A stretch of DNA of 41,915 nucleotides from Bacilli bacterium PM5-9 (GTDB lineage: Bacteria > Bacillota_I > Bacilli_A > JAJDGJ01): NCBI GenBank assembly GCA_029893765.1, contig JARXZD010000011.1, positions 1-41,915 of the forward strand, in the 5' to 3' direction. Shown here in pieces: positions 26,355 through 35,057 of the stretch; positions within the stretch are counted from its first letter, which is position 1, and every line of letters starts with the position of its first letter. Position numbers and translations under genes: made by a program. Under the pieces are notes generated by a model that saw nothing but the letters and a program-made list of their open reading frames with translations, was not told the origin of the DNA and ran no database searches.

Positions 26355-27142
26355 GGGTAGTTAGTGTCGTTTTTAAAGAACATGGAAAAGAATATTATTT
26401 TAAGTGTGATGATGATATTAAAGTAAAAGTTAATAATAAAGTGGTTGTTGATACAAGTAGAGGGATTGAATTAGCTTATGTAGTACAAACAGATGTTAAA
26501 AATGTTAATATACCTGAAGCTGATTTAATGCCAGTAGTTAGACATGCTAACAAGCGTGATTTAAAAAACTATGAAGAGAATTTTGAAAAGGCTAAGCAAG
26601 GTGCGATACTTTTTAATAAAATTTTAGCTGATTTTCCTGATTTAGAAATGAGCTTGGTTAGTTGTGAATATAATCTTGATCAATCAAAAATATTATTTAT
26701 GTATGTAAGTGATGATAGAGTTGATTTTAGAGAACTATTGAAAGTATTGGCAGGGCAATTTAAGAAAAGAATTGAATTAAAGCAAATTGGTGCACGTGAT
26801 AAAGCTAAAATTATTGGTGGATTAGGTCCTTGTGGTATGGAGACATGTTGTTCAAGGTATTTAAAAGATTTTGATAATATATCAATTAATATGGCTAAAA
26901 ATCAAATGCTTTCATTAAATCCAACGAAAATATCTGGTTTATGTGGAAGATTGCTTTGTTGTTTAAAGTATGAAAATGATGCTTATACAAAAGAAAAAGA
27001 ACATTATCCAAAAATTGGAAGTCATTTAAAATATGAAAAAGATGAATATAAAGTGGTTGGATTAAGCCTTTTAACAAATCAAGTTAAAATTGAGCGTGAA
27101 GGTGTTATTAAAATGGTAGATAAGGATGAACTTAAATGGTAG
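26351..27142 (+). CDS. ricT: RicT/YaaT, PSP1-domain component of the Y-complex
   Basis: This 263-aa PSP1-domain protein has the iron-sulfur cysteine pattern of RicT: Cys161, Cys166, Cys167, Cys198, Cys203 and Cys204 (GPCGMETCC and GLCGRLLCC). In Bacillus, RicT with RicA and RicF forms a complex that carries two [4Fe-4S] clusters and guides RNase Y processing, affecting sporulation and biofilm genes. RicA and RicF are not encoded nearby. The ATGA overlap with holB and the 7-nt overlap with trmN6 show translational coupling within the conserved cluster. Confidence 0.93.
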   Translation: MRVVSVVFKEHGKEYYFKCDDDIKVKVNNKVVVDTSRGIELAYVVQTDVKNVNIPEADLMPVVRHANKRDLKNYEENFEKAKQGAILFNKILADFPDLEMSLVSCEYNLDQSKILFMYVSDDRVDFRELLKVLAGQFKKRIELKQIGARDKAKIIGGLGPCGMETCCSRYLKDFDNISINMAKNQMLSLNPTKISGLCGRLLCCLKYENDAYTKEKEHYPKIGSHLKYEKDEYKVVGLSLLTNQVKIEREGVIKMVDKDELKW

Positions 27143-27876
27143 AAGTTGAAAACTATCTATTAGAAAATAAAAGATTAAAGATTATCCAAAGAAAAGATAT
27201 GTTTAATTTTTCTTTGGATAGTGTTTTGTTGTCTCATTTTGTTTTTATACCTGCTAAAACAAAAACGATTGTTGATTTTGGTACAAACAATGCAGCAATA
27301 CCATTGATGTTATCTGAGTTAACAAGTGCAAAAATTGTCGGAATTGAAATTCAAGAACCAGCATTTGAATTAGCGTGTAAAAATATTAAATTAAATAATT
27401 TAGAACAACAAGTTGAAATAGTTCATCAAGATATTCTTAACTATACAGTTTCAAATGAGAAAAAGGTTGATATAGTAATCTGTAATCCACCTTTTTTTAA
27501 AGTTGGTGAGAAAAGTAATCTTAACGAAAATGAATATTTGCAGATTGCTCGTCATGAGATTAAGATTAATTTAGAACAAATAATTCAAAGTGCTAGTCGT
27601 ATTTTAGAAAATAATGGTCGTTTTGCATTGATTCATCGTCCAGATCGCTTGATAGAAATATTTGAATATATGAGAAAATATAATATTGAGCCAAAAAGAC
27701 TTAGAATGGTTTACCCTAAAGTTGGAAGTGAAGCTAATATGATTTTAGTTGAAGGGCGATTTCAAGGTGGTATAGGATTGAGAATTGAAGCACCATTATA
27801 TGCGCACAATGATGATGGTAGTTATAGTGATGAAGTAAAAACAATGTTTTTGGGTGATGTAAATGAAAAGGAATAA
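27136..27876 (+). CDS. trmN6: tRNA1(Val) (adenine(37)-N6)-methyltransferase-like protein
   Basis: This 246-aa SAM-dependent methyltransferase has a Rossmann core (IVDFGTNNAAIPLML, motif I about 45-59) and the catalytic NPPF tetrad at 117-120 (VICNPPFFK), typical of adenine-N6 methylation. It corresponds to Bacillus YabB, which lies between yaaT and rsmI in the same cluster. Motif I reads FGTNNA rather than the common GTGSG. The tRNA substrate is taken from homologues. It overlaps ricT by 7 nt and rsmI by 14 nt. Confidence 0.9.
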   Translation: MVEVENYLLENKRLKIIQRKDMFNFSLDSVLLSHFVFIPAKTKTIVDFGTNNAAIPLMLSELTSAKIVGIEIQEPAFELACKNIKLNNLEQQVEIVHQDILNYTVSNEKKVDIVICNPPFFKVGEKSNLNENEYLQIARHEIKINLEQIIQSASRILENNGRFALIHRPDRLIEIFEYMRKYNIEPKRLRMVYPKVGSEANMILVEGRFQGGIGLRIEAPLYAHNDDGSYSDEVKTMFLGDVNEKE

Positions 27877-28720
27877 AATTAATGAAAATAATGAAGTAAC
27901 TATTTTTATTGTGGCTACGCCGATTGGAAATTTAAATGAAATTAATCAAAGAACGATAGAAGTATTAAATGAAGTAGATTATATTTTATGTGAGGATACT
28001 AGAGTTAGTTCAAAATTATTAAATCATTTAAAAATTAAAAATAAAAAATTAGAAAGTTATCATTTACATAATGAATATGATAAATTAGATAGTGTTATAA
28101 AAAATATTAAAGAATATAAAAAAGTAGCATTAATTAGTGATGCAGGATATCCTTTGATAAGTGATCCAGGCTATATTTTAGTTCAAAATGCATTAAATGA
28201 AAATATTAATATTGTGGTTATTAATGGTTCAAATGCGTTACTACCAGCTCTAATTTGCTCAGGATTTAAAACGCAACCATTTACTTTTATTGGGTTTGTT
28301 CCAAATAAAAAAAGTGAAGCAATAAAGTATTTAGAACAGTTTATAAATTGTAAGCATACTTTAATTTTATATGAGTCAATTCATCATTTAAGTAAGACAT
28401 TGAAATTAATATGTGATGTTTTTGGAAATGTGCCTTTATCAATTAGTCGAGAAATTACTAAATTAAATGAAGAACATATTTATGGAAGTGCAAATGATTT
28501 ATTAAATGCTGATTTGCAATTAAAAGGTGAATTAGTTATTTGCTTGGATAATAGTAATATAGATATTGAAGTAATTGATATTGATGATGATTTTATAGAG
28601 ATTAAGGTTAATGAAATGATTAATGAGAATGTTAGTAAAAAAAATGCAATTAAACAAGTTAGTAAAAAATATGGTTTAGAAAAAAATCATGTCTACAATG
28701 TAGTGCATAAAAGAAAGTAA
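27863..28720 (+). CDS. rsmI: 16S rRNA (cytidine(1402)-2'-O)-methyltransferase
   Basis: This 285-aa RsmI belongs to the tetrapyrrole-methylase fold family. It shows VATPIGNLNEINQRTIEVL (SAM-loop signature, split here by the conserved Gly-Asn), CEDTRVSSKLL and ALISDAGYPLISDPGY. It methylates the 2'-O of C1402 in the decoding centre. It is the last gene of the tmk cluster. A perfect hairpin containing a -10-like element follows, before the next gene. Confidence 0.95.
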   Translation: MKRNKINENNEVTIFIVATPIGNLNEINQRTIEVLNEVDYILCEDTRVSSKLLNHLKIKNKKLESYHLHNEYDKLDSVIKNIKEYKKVALISDAGYPLISDPGYILVQNALNENINIVVINGSNALLPALICSGFKTQPFTFIGFVPNKKSEAIKYLEQFINCKHTLILYESIHHLSKTLKLICDVFGNVPLSISREITKLNEEHIYGSANDLLNADLQLKGELVICLDNSNIDIEVIDIDDDFIEIKVNEMINENVSKKNAIKQVSKKYGLEKNHVYNVVHKRK

Positions 28721-28722
28721 AA

Positions 28723-28744
28723 TGATTATATTGTGATATAATCA
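28723..28744 (+). promoter_or_regulatory. Perfect 9-bp hairpin overlapping a -10-like box
   Basis: TGATTATAT (28723-28731) and ATATAATCA (28736-28744) flank TGTG. The right arm contains TATAAT (28737-28742) and is followed at once by the AGAGGGG ribosome-binding site. It could be a promoter with an overlapping dyad or a structure that limits translation. Confidence 0.4.
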
Positions 28745-28759
28745 AGAGGGGTGATACTG

Positions 28760-29662
28760 ATGTTACAAAAATATGATATATCATTAAAAGATGAGATTGA
28801 ATCTCATGTTTTACAATTAGATTATAAAGATCATAACTTATCTTTTACCAATATGTATTTATGGCGTAATATGTATAAGCTAAGTGTTCATATTTCGAAA
28901 GAATTTATTATAGTTTTTTGTGAATTGAATGGTGAGTTCTTTTCATTAAATCCAATTTGTGTAATTGAAAATGTTAAAGGTGCAGTTAAATTTTTATTGA
29001 AGTATTTTGAAGATAATAATTTACCTTTTATAATTCATAATTGTGTTAAAAAAGTAAAAGATGAAATTGAAGCTGAGTATGGTGATTTTTTCACTTATGA
29101 GTTAGCTAGAGATTCGTTTGATTATTTATATTCAGTTGAAAAAATGATGACTTATAGTGGTAAGAAATTACAAAAGAAAAGAAATCATGTTAATAACTTT
29201 TTAAAAGAGTACCAAAATCGATATGAGCTTAAAATAATTGAAGGGAATCCTGATGTTGTAAAAGATTGCATTGAATTTACAAAAAAATGGGATAGTAATA
29301 AATCTGAGCGTGATATGTATATTGATCAAGAAGTATCGGGTACTATTGATGTTCTTAATCACATGTCGCAATTAAGTTGTGAGGGATTAGCAATTTATCT
29401 TGATGGTGAAATTCATGGATTTGGAATTGGAACACAGCTTAATGATACAACTGCTGTTATTAATGTTGAAAAAGCTGATGGTTCAATAGTTGGTTTATAT
29501 CCATTTTTAAGACAACAAGTTGTTAAAACATTTTTTGATGATTTAAAGTATATTAATACAGAAGATGATGTAGGAGAAGAAAATCTTCGTAAATCTAAAC
29601 TATCATATCGACCAGAATATTTGGTTGAAAAGTATACTGTGAGGCGAAAAGATGAAGTGTAG
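28760..29662 (+). CDS. DUF2156-domain protein (acyltransferase fold)
   Basis: This 300-aa protein resembles the DUF2156 family, which shares the tandem GNAT-like fold with the C-terminal domain of lysyl-phosphatidylglycerol synthases. Recognisable segments are LSFTNMYLWRNMY near the start, SGKKLQKKRNHVNNFLKEY in the middle, and ADGSIVGLYPFLRQQ with YINTEDDVGEENLRKSKLSY at the end. The ATG at 28760 is chosen over a GTG at 28751 because AGAGGGG lies at proper distance. There is no membrane domain. The substrate is unknown. An aminoacyl- or acyl-transfer role is only inferred. It overlaps the following GNAT gene by 11 nt. Confidence 0.75.
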   Translation: MLQKYDISLKDEIESHVLQLDYKDHNLSFTNMYLWRNMYKLSVHISKEFIIVFCELNGEFFSLNPICVIENVKGAVKFLLKYFEDNNLPFIIHNCVKKVKDEIEAEYGDFFTYELARDSFDYLYSVEKMMTYSGKKLQKKRNHVNNFLKEYQNRYELKIIEGNPDVVKDCIEFTKKWDSNKSERDMYIDQEVSGTIDVLNHMSQLSCEGLAIYLDGEIHGFGIGTQLNDTTAVINVEKADGSIVGLYPFLRQQVVKTFFDDLKYINTEDDVGEENLRKSKLSYRPEYLVEKYTVRRKDEV

Positions 29663-30494
29663 ACTTGCTAAAAAAAGTGATTTGCTAGTTTTAAAAGAAT
29701 TGTGGTACGAGTGCTTTTTAGAACATGATTCAAAAGCAAGTATTGACTATTATTTTGATAATGCATTCGTATTAGATACAACATTTGTTTTAGAAGTAGA
29801 TAATGAAATTGTAACATCTTTACAGTTGAATCAACATGATATTGTTTACAACAATAAGATTGAATCTGTTAGTTTTGTTGTTGGGGTAGCAACTTTTAAT
29901 AAACATCGAAAAAAAGGTTATATGAAAGTATTACTTAATTATGTAATTGAGTATGCAAGAAAAAACTATCAACAAAATTATATGATTTTACAAGCTTATG
30001 ATTGGAATATTTATCGACCTTTTAATTTTAAAGAAGCTTATTATAAAAAAAGTGTTGAATTAAGTATTGCAGATTTAAGTGGAATTAATTTGATTGAATT
30101 AATTGATTATTCAAGTTTAAGTATGTTAAGTATTTATCAAAAATATACTGAAAATTTAAATGGTTATAAAAAAAGAGATGAAGTTTATTTTAATGAAATG
30201 AAAAAAATGTTAGAGATTGATGAAATGAAAATTGCTTTATCAAATGAAGCATATCTTTATTATCAAGTTGAAGATAATACTTTAATGATAAGCGAGTGTG
30301 CTTATAATAGTTGGGAAAGTGTTCTGCAAATAATTAAAACATTAAATGAAAAAATGCAATTTGAAAAAGTTAATGTTATGGTAGATACTAATAATAATCT
30401 TGAAGGTAGAAAAGAATTGTTTATGATGATTAGAGAATTAAATGATAAGAAATTTAAAATTGATGAAAAATTATATATATCAGAATTTATTTAA
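29652..30494 (+). CDS. GNAT-family N-acetyltransferase, Eis-like
   Basis: This 280-aa protein has an N-terminal GNAT domain (about 1-140) with the acetyl-CoA loop VVGVATFNKHRKKGYMKVLLNY, where RKKGY stands for the usual Q/RxxGxG/A. The C-terminal half is like the sterol-carrier-like tail of Eis-type enzymes. The substrate is unknown. It is translationally coupled to the DUF2156 gene by an 11-nt overlap, so the two may act on the same molecule. A strong terminator follows directly. Confidence 0.8.
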   Translation: MKCRLAKKSDLLVLKELWYECFLEHDSKASIDYYFDNAFVLDTTFVLEVDNEIVTSLQLNQHDIVYNNKIESVSFVVGVATFNKHRKKGYMKVLLNYVIEYARKNYQQNYMILQAYDWNIYRPFNFKEAYYKKSVELSIADLSGINLIELIDYSSLSMLSIYQKYTENLNGYKKRDEVYFNEMKKMLEIDEMKIALSNEAYLYYQVEDNTLMISECAYNSWESVLQIIKTLNEKMQFEKVNVMVDTNNNLEGRKELFMMIRELNDKKFKIDEKLYISEFI

Positions 30495-30519
30495 GTAATG
30501 GATTTCCATTACTTTTTTT
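30493..30519 (+). terminator. Intrinsic terminator after the GNAT gene
   Basis: The 9-bp stem AAGTAATGG (30493-30501) with CCATTACTT (30506-30514), loop ATTT and a T-run, begins inside the stop codon. Confidence 0.88.
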
Positions 30520-30649
30520 CATACAAAAAACACAAGTAATTTTATTAACCGTTTTTTAACATTGCATAATTTATGTTAGTAATAAGTTAGTTGAAAATTA
30601 AATATAAATTAATTTTATATTAATGCAAACTTTTTTTTAGTAAAAGTGA

Positions 30650-30677
30650 TTGCAATATAAAAAAAACTAAATATAAT
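30650..30677 (+). promoter_or_regulatory. Promoter of the AGCS symporter gene
   Basis: TTGCAA (30650-30655), a 16-nt spacer and TATAAT (30672-30677), 33 nt before the ATG. The leader has AAAGGAGG. Confidence 0.7.
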
Positions 30678-30710
30678 GTAAGAAATGAAAGTTTAAAGGA
30701 GGAAAATTTT

Positions 30711-32264
30711 ATGCGTGTTATTGAAGCGTTTTGGGTTGATATTCAAGCAGCATTTGATGCCATTATGAGTATTAATAGTTTTGATACTTTCGTAAGTGCA
30801 ATGGCAGGACTTATTTGGTCACCATTATTAATTATCTTATGTTTAAGTGCTGGTTTGTATTTCAGTTTTAGAATGAAATTCTTTCAAATTAGAAAGATTA
30901 AGAAAATGGTTGAATTACTATTTGGTGGTAGTAGTTCAGATCAAGGTGTCTCATCATTCCAAGCTTTTGCTTTAGCAGTAGCTGGACGTGTTGGGACAGG
31001 TAATATTGTTGGTGTTGCAACAGCAATCGCTTATGGGGGACCAGGAGCTTTATTCTGGATGTGGTGTATTGCCTTCTTTGGAGCAGGATCTGCATTTGTT
31101 GAATCAACATTAGCGCAATTATATAAAGAAGAAATTGACGGTGAATATCGTGGTGGACCTGCATATTACTTTAACAAAATGGGTTATAAACCAGTTGGAA
31201 TTGTATTCATGTTTGCGACTTTATTAGCTTGTGGTGTTTTACTTCCAGGTGTTCAATCTAACTCAATTGGAGTTTCAATGAATAATGCATTTGGTATTAA
31301 TCCAGCTATTCCAGTAGTTGTAGTAATTATCTTATTAGCTATTATTATCATTGGTGGAACTAAATCACTTAGTAAAGCAGCTGAAATTATCGTACCATTT
31401 ATGTCAGGTGCATATATTTTAATCGCATTAATTATTCTAATTGTTAATATTGATAAAGTTCCAGGAACTTTTGGATTAATCTTTAGTTCAGCATTTGGTG
31501 CAAATGAAGTGTTAGGTGGATCTCTTGGTATGGCTATCCTTTGGGGAGTTAAACGTGGAGTATTCTCTAATGAAGCTGGACAAGGTACTGGTGCTCATGC
31601 AGCAGCAGCAGCAGAGGTGTCTCACCCTGCAAAACAAGGTTTAGTTCAATCATTCTCAGTTTACTTTGATACATTATTTGTATGTACTGCAACTGGACTT
31701 ATGATTATCATTACTGGTATGTTTAGTACATATATCCCTTATTCTGGTGTTGATGGAGTATTCCAAACTTATGCTGAATATTCAACAATGGGTGGAGATA
31801 GTGCATTAATTAACTCATTCACACCATCGGCTATTGATACATTAGTAAATGGTTGGGGAACAAAATTCGTTGCAATTGCATTATTCTTCTTTGCATTTAC
31901 AACATTAATGGCTTACTACTATTATGCAGAAACAAACTTAGAATTATTACTTGAAAAACAAAGTGATGGTACAAGAAAAGCTGCATCTTGGGTATTAAAA
32001 ATATTATTCTTACTAATGACAGGATTCTTCGGACTTCGTGCAAACGCAGTTGCATGGAATGCGGCAGACGTTGGAGTAGGATTAATGGCATGGATTAATA
32101 TTATTGGTATTCTAGTAATTGCTAAACCAGCATTGTTAACTTTCAAAGACTTTGAAAGAAGACAAAAAGCAGGTACTGATGATGAGTTCTTCACTGTTGA
32201 AGCATTGCCAGCAGAAGATCAACCTTATTTCAAAGGTGTTACATTCTGGCATGAAAAAGCTTAA
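30711..32264 (+). CDS. Sodium:amino-acid (alanine/glycine) symporter, AGCS family
   Basis: This 517-aa membrane protein of the AGCS family has roughly 11-12 transmembrane helices. The family signature is clear: SSFQAFALAVAGRVGTGNIVGVA (broken here around the conserved GTGNI), GGPGALFWMW, and SNEAGQGTGAHAAAAAEVSHP. It imports alanine, glycine or related amino acids with Na+. The exact substrate is not deducible. Na+-driven uptake fits the Na+-type ATP synthase encoded later in the window. It is monocistronic, with its own promoter and a long terminator. Confidence 0.94.
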   Translation: MRVIEAFWVDIQAAFDAIMSINSFDTFVSAMAGLIWSPLLIILCLSAGLYFSFRMKFFQIRKIKKMVELLFGGSSSDQGVSSFQAFALAVAGRVGTGNIVGVATAIAYGGPGALFWMWCIAFFGAGSAFVESTLAQLYKEEIDGEYRGGPAYYFNKMGYKPVGIVFMFATLLACGVLLPGVQSNSIGVSMNNAFGINPAIPVVVVIILLAIIIIGGTKSLSKAAEIIVPFMSGAYILIALIILIVNIDKVPGTFGLIFSSAFGANEVLGGSLGMAILWGVKRGVFSNEAGQGTGAHAAAAAEVSHPAKQGLVQSFSVYFDTLFVCTATGLMIIITGMFSTYIPYSGVDGVFQTYAEYSTMGGDSALINSFTPSAIDTLVNGWGTKFVAIALFFFAFTTLMAYYYYAETNLELLLEKQSDGTRKAASWVLKILFLLMTGFFGLRANAVAWNAADVGVGLMAWINIIGILVIAKPALLTFKDFERRQKAGTDDEFFTVEALPAEDQPYFKGVTFWHEKA

Positions 32265-32290
32265 GTGCTAATAAAAAAATTAAATTAATT

Positions 32291-32337
32291 GGTAGAGATA
32301 CTCTAGTTTATAAACTAGAAATATTTCTACCTTTTTT
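32291..32337 (+). terminator. Long intrinsic terminator after the AGCS gene
   Basis: The outer 10-bp stem (32291-32300 with 32322-32331, GGTAGA/TCTACC) and an inner CTAGTT/AACTAG stem form one long hairpin, followed by six T. Confidence 0.88.
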
Positions 32338-32481
32338 ATGTTATTTTTTTTGAAAATATTGAAATATAAAGAAAGTTTTTAATTAATTATTAGCTTTTTA
32401 ATAACTTGTCATTCTTTTTTTTTGTCCTATTTTATGGTATTATTATCCTATGATTATTAAAAAAGAAAGTTGTGATTTGAT

Positions 32482-34341
32482 TTGTACGATATAGTTGTAG
32501 TAGGAGGAGGACATGCTGGTATAGAAGCAGCACTTGCCTCAGCTAGAATGAATAATAAAACTGCCTTAATAACAAGCCATATTGATTCGATTGGACATTT
32601 GCCATGTAACCCAAGTATTGGTGGTCCGGCAAAGGGAATAGTTGTTAAGGAAATTGATGCTTTAGGTGGACAAATGGGTATCACAACAGACCATACATAT
32701 ATTCAAATGAAAATGTTGAATACAACAAAAGGTCCTGCAGTACAATCATTACGTGCGCAAGTGGATAAAGTGAAATACCCTGAGTATATGAGAGAAGTTG
32801 TTTTAAGTGAAGCAAACTTAGATGTTATAGAAGATAGCGTTATTGCTTTAGAAGTAAGTGATGGTAGAATTGTAGGTTTGAAAACAAAAAACGATCAAGT
32901 GATTAAAACAAAGTGTTTAATTATTACATCTGGAACTTATTTAGAGAGTTGTAAATTAGTTAGTGCAACTGTAACATCACAAGGACCTGATGGATATGAA
33001 GCAATTCATGGTTTATCAGATTGTTTGAAAAATTTAGGTTTTGAACTACAACGTTTAAAAACAGGTACTCCTGCTCGTGTTGCATTAGATACAGTTGATT
33101 TTTCTAAAACTCAAGTAGAATATGGAAATAGAGATTCAATTGGATTTAGTGAACTTACAAATGAGTATTTATCATTTGATGAACAATTACCTTGTTATTT
33201 AACATACACAAACTTAAGAACACATGATATTATCAATAGCAATCTTGATAAATCAAGTATGTATTCTGGAGTTGTTAAAGGAGTAGGCCCAAGATATTGT
33301 CCTTCAATTGAAGATAAACTAGTAAGATTTAGCGATAAAGATCGTCATCAAATCTTTTTAGAACCTGAGTCAAGATATCTTAATTCAATTTATGTTCAAG
33401 GTTTTTCAACTTCAATGCCTTATGAAGTTCAAGATGAAATGATTCATAGTTTAGCAGGATTAGAAAACTGTACTATTTTAAAATATGGATATGCGATTGA
33501 ATATGATGCAATTAATCCAACTCAATTATATGCATCATTAGAAAGCAAATTAGTAAAAGGCTTATTCTTTGCTGGACAAGTTAATGGGACTAGTGGTTAT
33601 GAAGAAGCTGCTGGACAAGGACTTATGGCTGGTATAAATGCAAGCTTATCATTAAAAGGTAAAGATCCATTAATTTTAAGAAGAGATCAAGCATATATTG
33701 GAGTAATGATTGATGATTTAGTTACTAAAGGAACAAATGAGCCTTACCGACTTTTAACATCAAGAGCAGAATATCGTTTACTACTTCGTAATGATAATGC
33801 AACACTTAGGTTGACACAATTAGGTTATGATGCTGGATTAGTAAGTGAAAAAAGATATCAAGCTTTTCAAGAAAGAGAAGCTAGTGTTAAAGAATTAAGA
33901 GAATTATTAGCTAATAATAGATTTACACCTAAACATGAAATTAATGATGATTTAGAAAAATTAGGTTCAACTAAATTATTTGAAGGTGTTAGTGGATTAG
34001 ATTTACTAAAAAGACCAGAGGTTAGTGTTGATTTAATTCTAAAATATTTAGGTGATTATAATTATAGTGAAGCAGCTAAGAAACAATTAGAAATAGAAAT
34101 TAAATACGATGGATATATTTCTAAAGCTAAAAAACAAGCATTAAAATTCCAAGAATTAGAAAGCAAGTTGATACCTGAAAATATTGACTATAATAAAGTT
34201 GAAAATATTGCACTTGAAGCAAGACAAAAATTAAGTAATATTAGACCAGTATCAATCGGACAAGCTACAAGAATATCGGGAATTAACCCAAGTGATATTC
34301 AAAATTTACTAATATATATAAAAGCAGGTAACCTTAAATGA
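32482..34341 (+). CDS. mnmG: tRNA uridine-5-carboxymethylaminomethyl synthesis enzyme MnmG
   Basis: This 619-aa MnmG (GidA) has the FAD dinucleotide-binding motif VVVGGGHAGIEAA at its N-terminus, LPCNPSIGGPAKG, the substrate segment LKTGTPARV, and CPSIEDKLVRF. With MnmE it installs the cmnm5 group at wobble uridine 34. The start is a TTG (32482). An in-frame TGA lies three codons upstream and no other start restores the conserved N-terminus. The Shine-Dalgarno (AAAGAAAG) is weak and distant. mnmE, usually the upstream neighbour, is absent here. It overlaps rsmG by 4 nt. Confidence 0.96.
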   Translation: MYDIVVVGGGHAGIEAALASARMNNKTALITSHIDSIGHLPCNPSIGGPAKGIVVKEIDALGGQMGITTDHTYIQMKMLNTTKGPAVQSLRAQVDKVKYPEYMREVVLSEANLDVIEDSVIALEVSDGRIVGLKTKNDQVIKTKCLIITSGTYLESCKLVSATVTSQGPDGYEAIHGLSDCLKNLGFELQRLKTGTPARVALDTVDFSKTQVEYGNRDSIGFSELTNEYLSFDEQLPCYLTYTNLRTHDIINSNLDKSSMYSGVVKGVGPRYCPSIEDKLVRFSDKDRHQIFLEPESRYLNSIYVQGFSTSMPYEVQDEMIHSLAGLENCTILKYGYAIEYDAINPTQLYASLESKLVKGLFFAGQVNGTSGYEEAAGQGLMAGINASLSLKGKDPLILRRDQAYIGVMIDDLVTKGTNEPYRLLTSRAEYRLLLRNDNATLRLTQLGYDAGLVSEKRYQAFQEREASVKELRELLANNRFTPKHEINDDLEKLGSTKLFEGVSGLDLLKRPEVSVDLILKYLGDYNYSEAAKKQLEIEIKYDGYISKAKKQALKFQELESKLIPENIDYNKVENIALEARQKLSNIRPVSIGQATRISGINPSDIQNLLIYIKAGNLK

Positions 34342-35042
34342 CAAAAGAACAATTTATTGATGAATTAAAAAAAATAAATATCAATTTAACAAGCTATCAA
34401 TTAGAACAATTTGATAAATATTTCAAAGTGTTAGTTGAGTGGAATGAAAAAATGAACTTAACTTCAATAACTGAAGAAGAAGAAGTATATGAAAAACATT
34501 TTTATGATTGTTTATTAGTAAGTCAATCTTATGATTTTAACAATCAAAAAATTTGTGATGTTGGTGCTGGGGCTGGATTTCCAAGTGTTCCTCTAAAAAT
34601 TGTCTATCCAGATTTAGATATTACAATCGTTGATAGTTTAGATAAAAGAATTAAATTTCTAAATGTTTTATCCGATGAATTAAATTTAGATAATTTTAAA
34701 GCAGTATCACAACGTGCTGAAGAATTTGCTCAAGATAATCGTGAAGCATACGATTTAGTTTTAGCAAGAGCAGTTGCTAGATTGAATATCTTGGTTGAAT
34801 TATGCTTACCATTAGTGAAAGTTGATGGATATTTTGTTGCATTAAAAGGTAAACAAGCTCTTGAAGAATTAGACGAAGCAAAATTAGGAATTGAAAAACT
34901 AGGTGCAAATTTAATATCAAAGGATAAGTACCAATTAATTAGTGATTATAGTACTAGATATATGTTAAAATATAAGAAGGTAAAACCAACAGATAAAAAG
35001 TATCCAAGAAATTACTCTCAAATAAAAAAGAAACCTTTATAG
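34338..35042 (+). CDS. rsmG: 16S rRNA (guanine(527)-N7)-methyltransferase
   Basis: This 234-aa RsmG (GidB) has the SAM-binding motif ICDVGAGAGFPSVPLKI, WNEKMNLTSI near the N-terminus and ARAVARLNILVELCLPLV. It methylates G527 of 16S rRNA. The ATGA overlap with mnmG and the following noc-like parB gene reproduce the origin-proximal order mnmG-rsmG-noc of Bacillus. The length is normal. Confidence 0.96.
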   Translation: MTKEQFIDELKKININLTSYQLEQFDKYFKVLVEWNEKMNLTSITEEEEVYEKHFYDCLLVSQSYDFNNQKICDVGAGAGFPSVPLKIVYPDLDITIVDSLDKRIKFLNVLSDELNLDNFKAVSQRAEEFAQDNREAYDLVLARAVARLNILVELCLPLVKVDGYFVALKGKQALEELDEAKLGIEKLGANLISKDKYQLISDYSTRYMLKYKKVKPTDKKYPRNYSQIKKKPL

Positions 35043-35057
35043 GAGGATCCAGATAAA

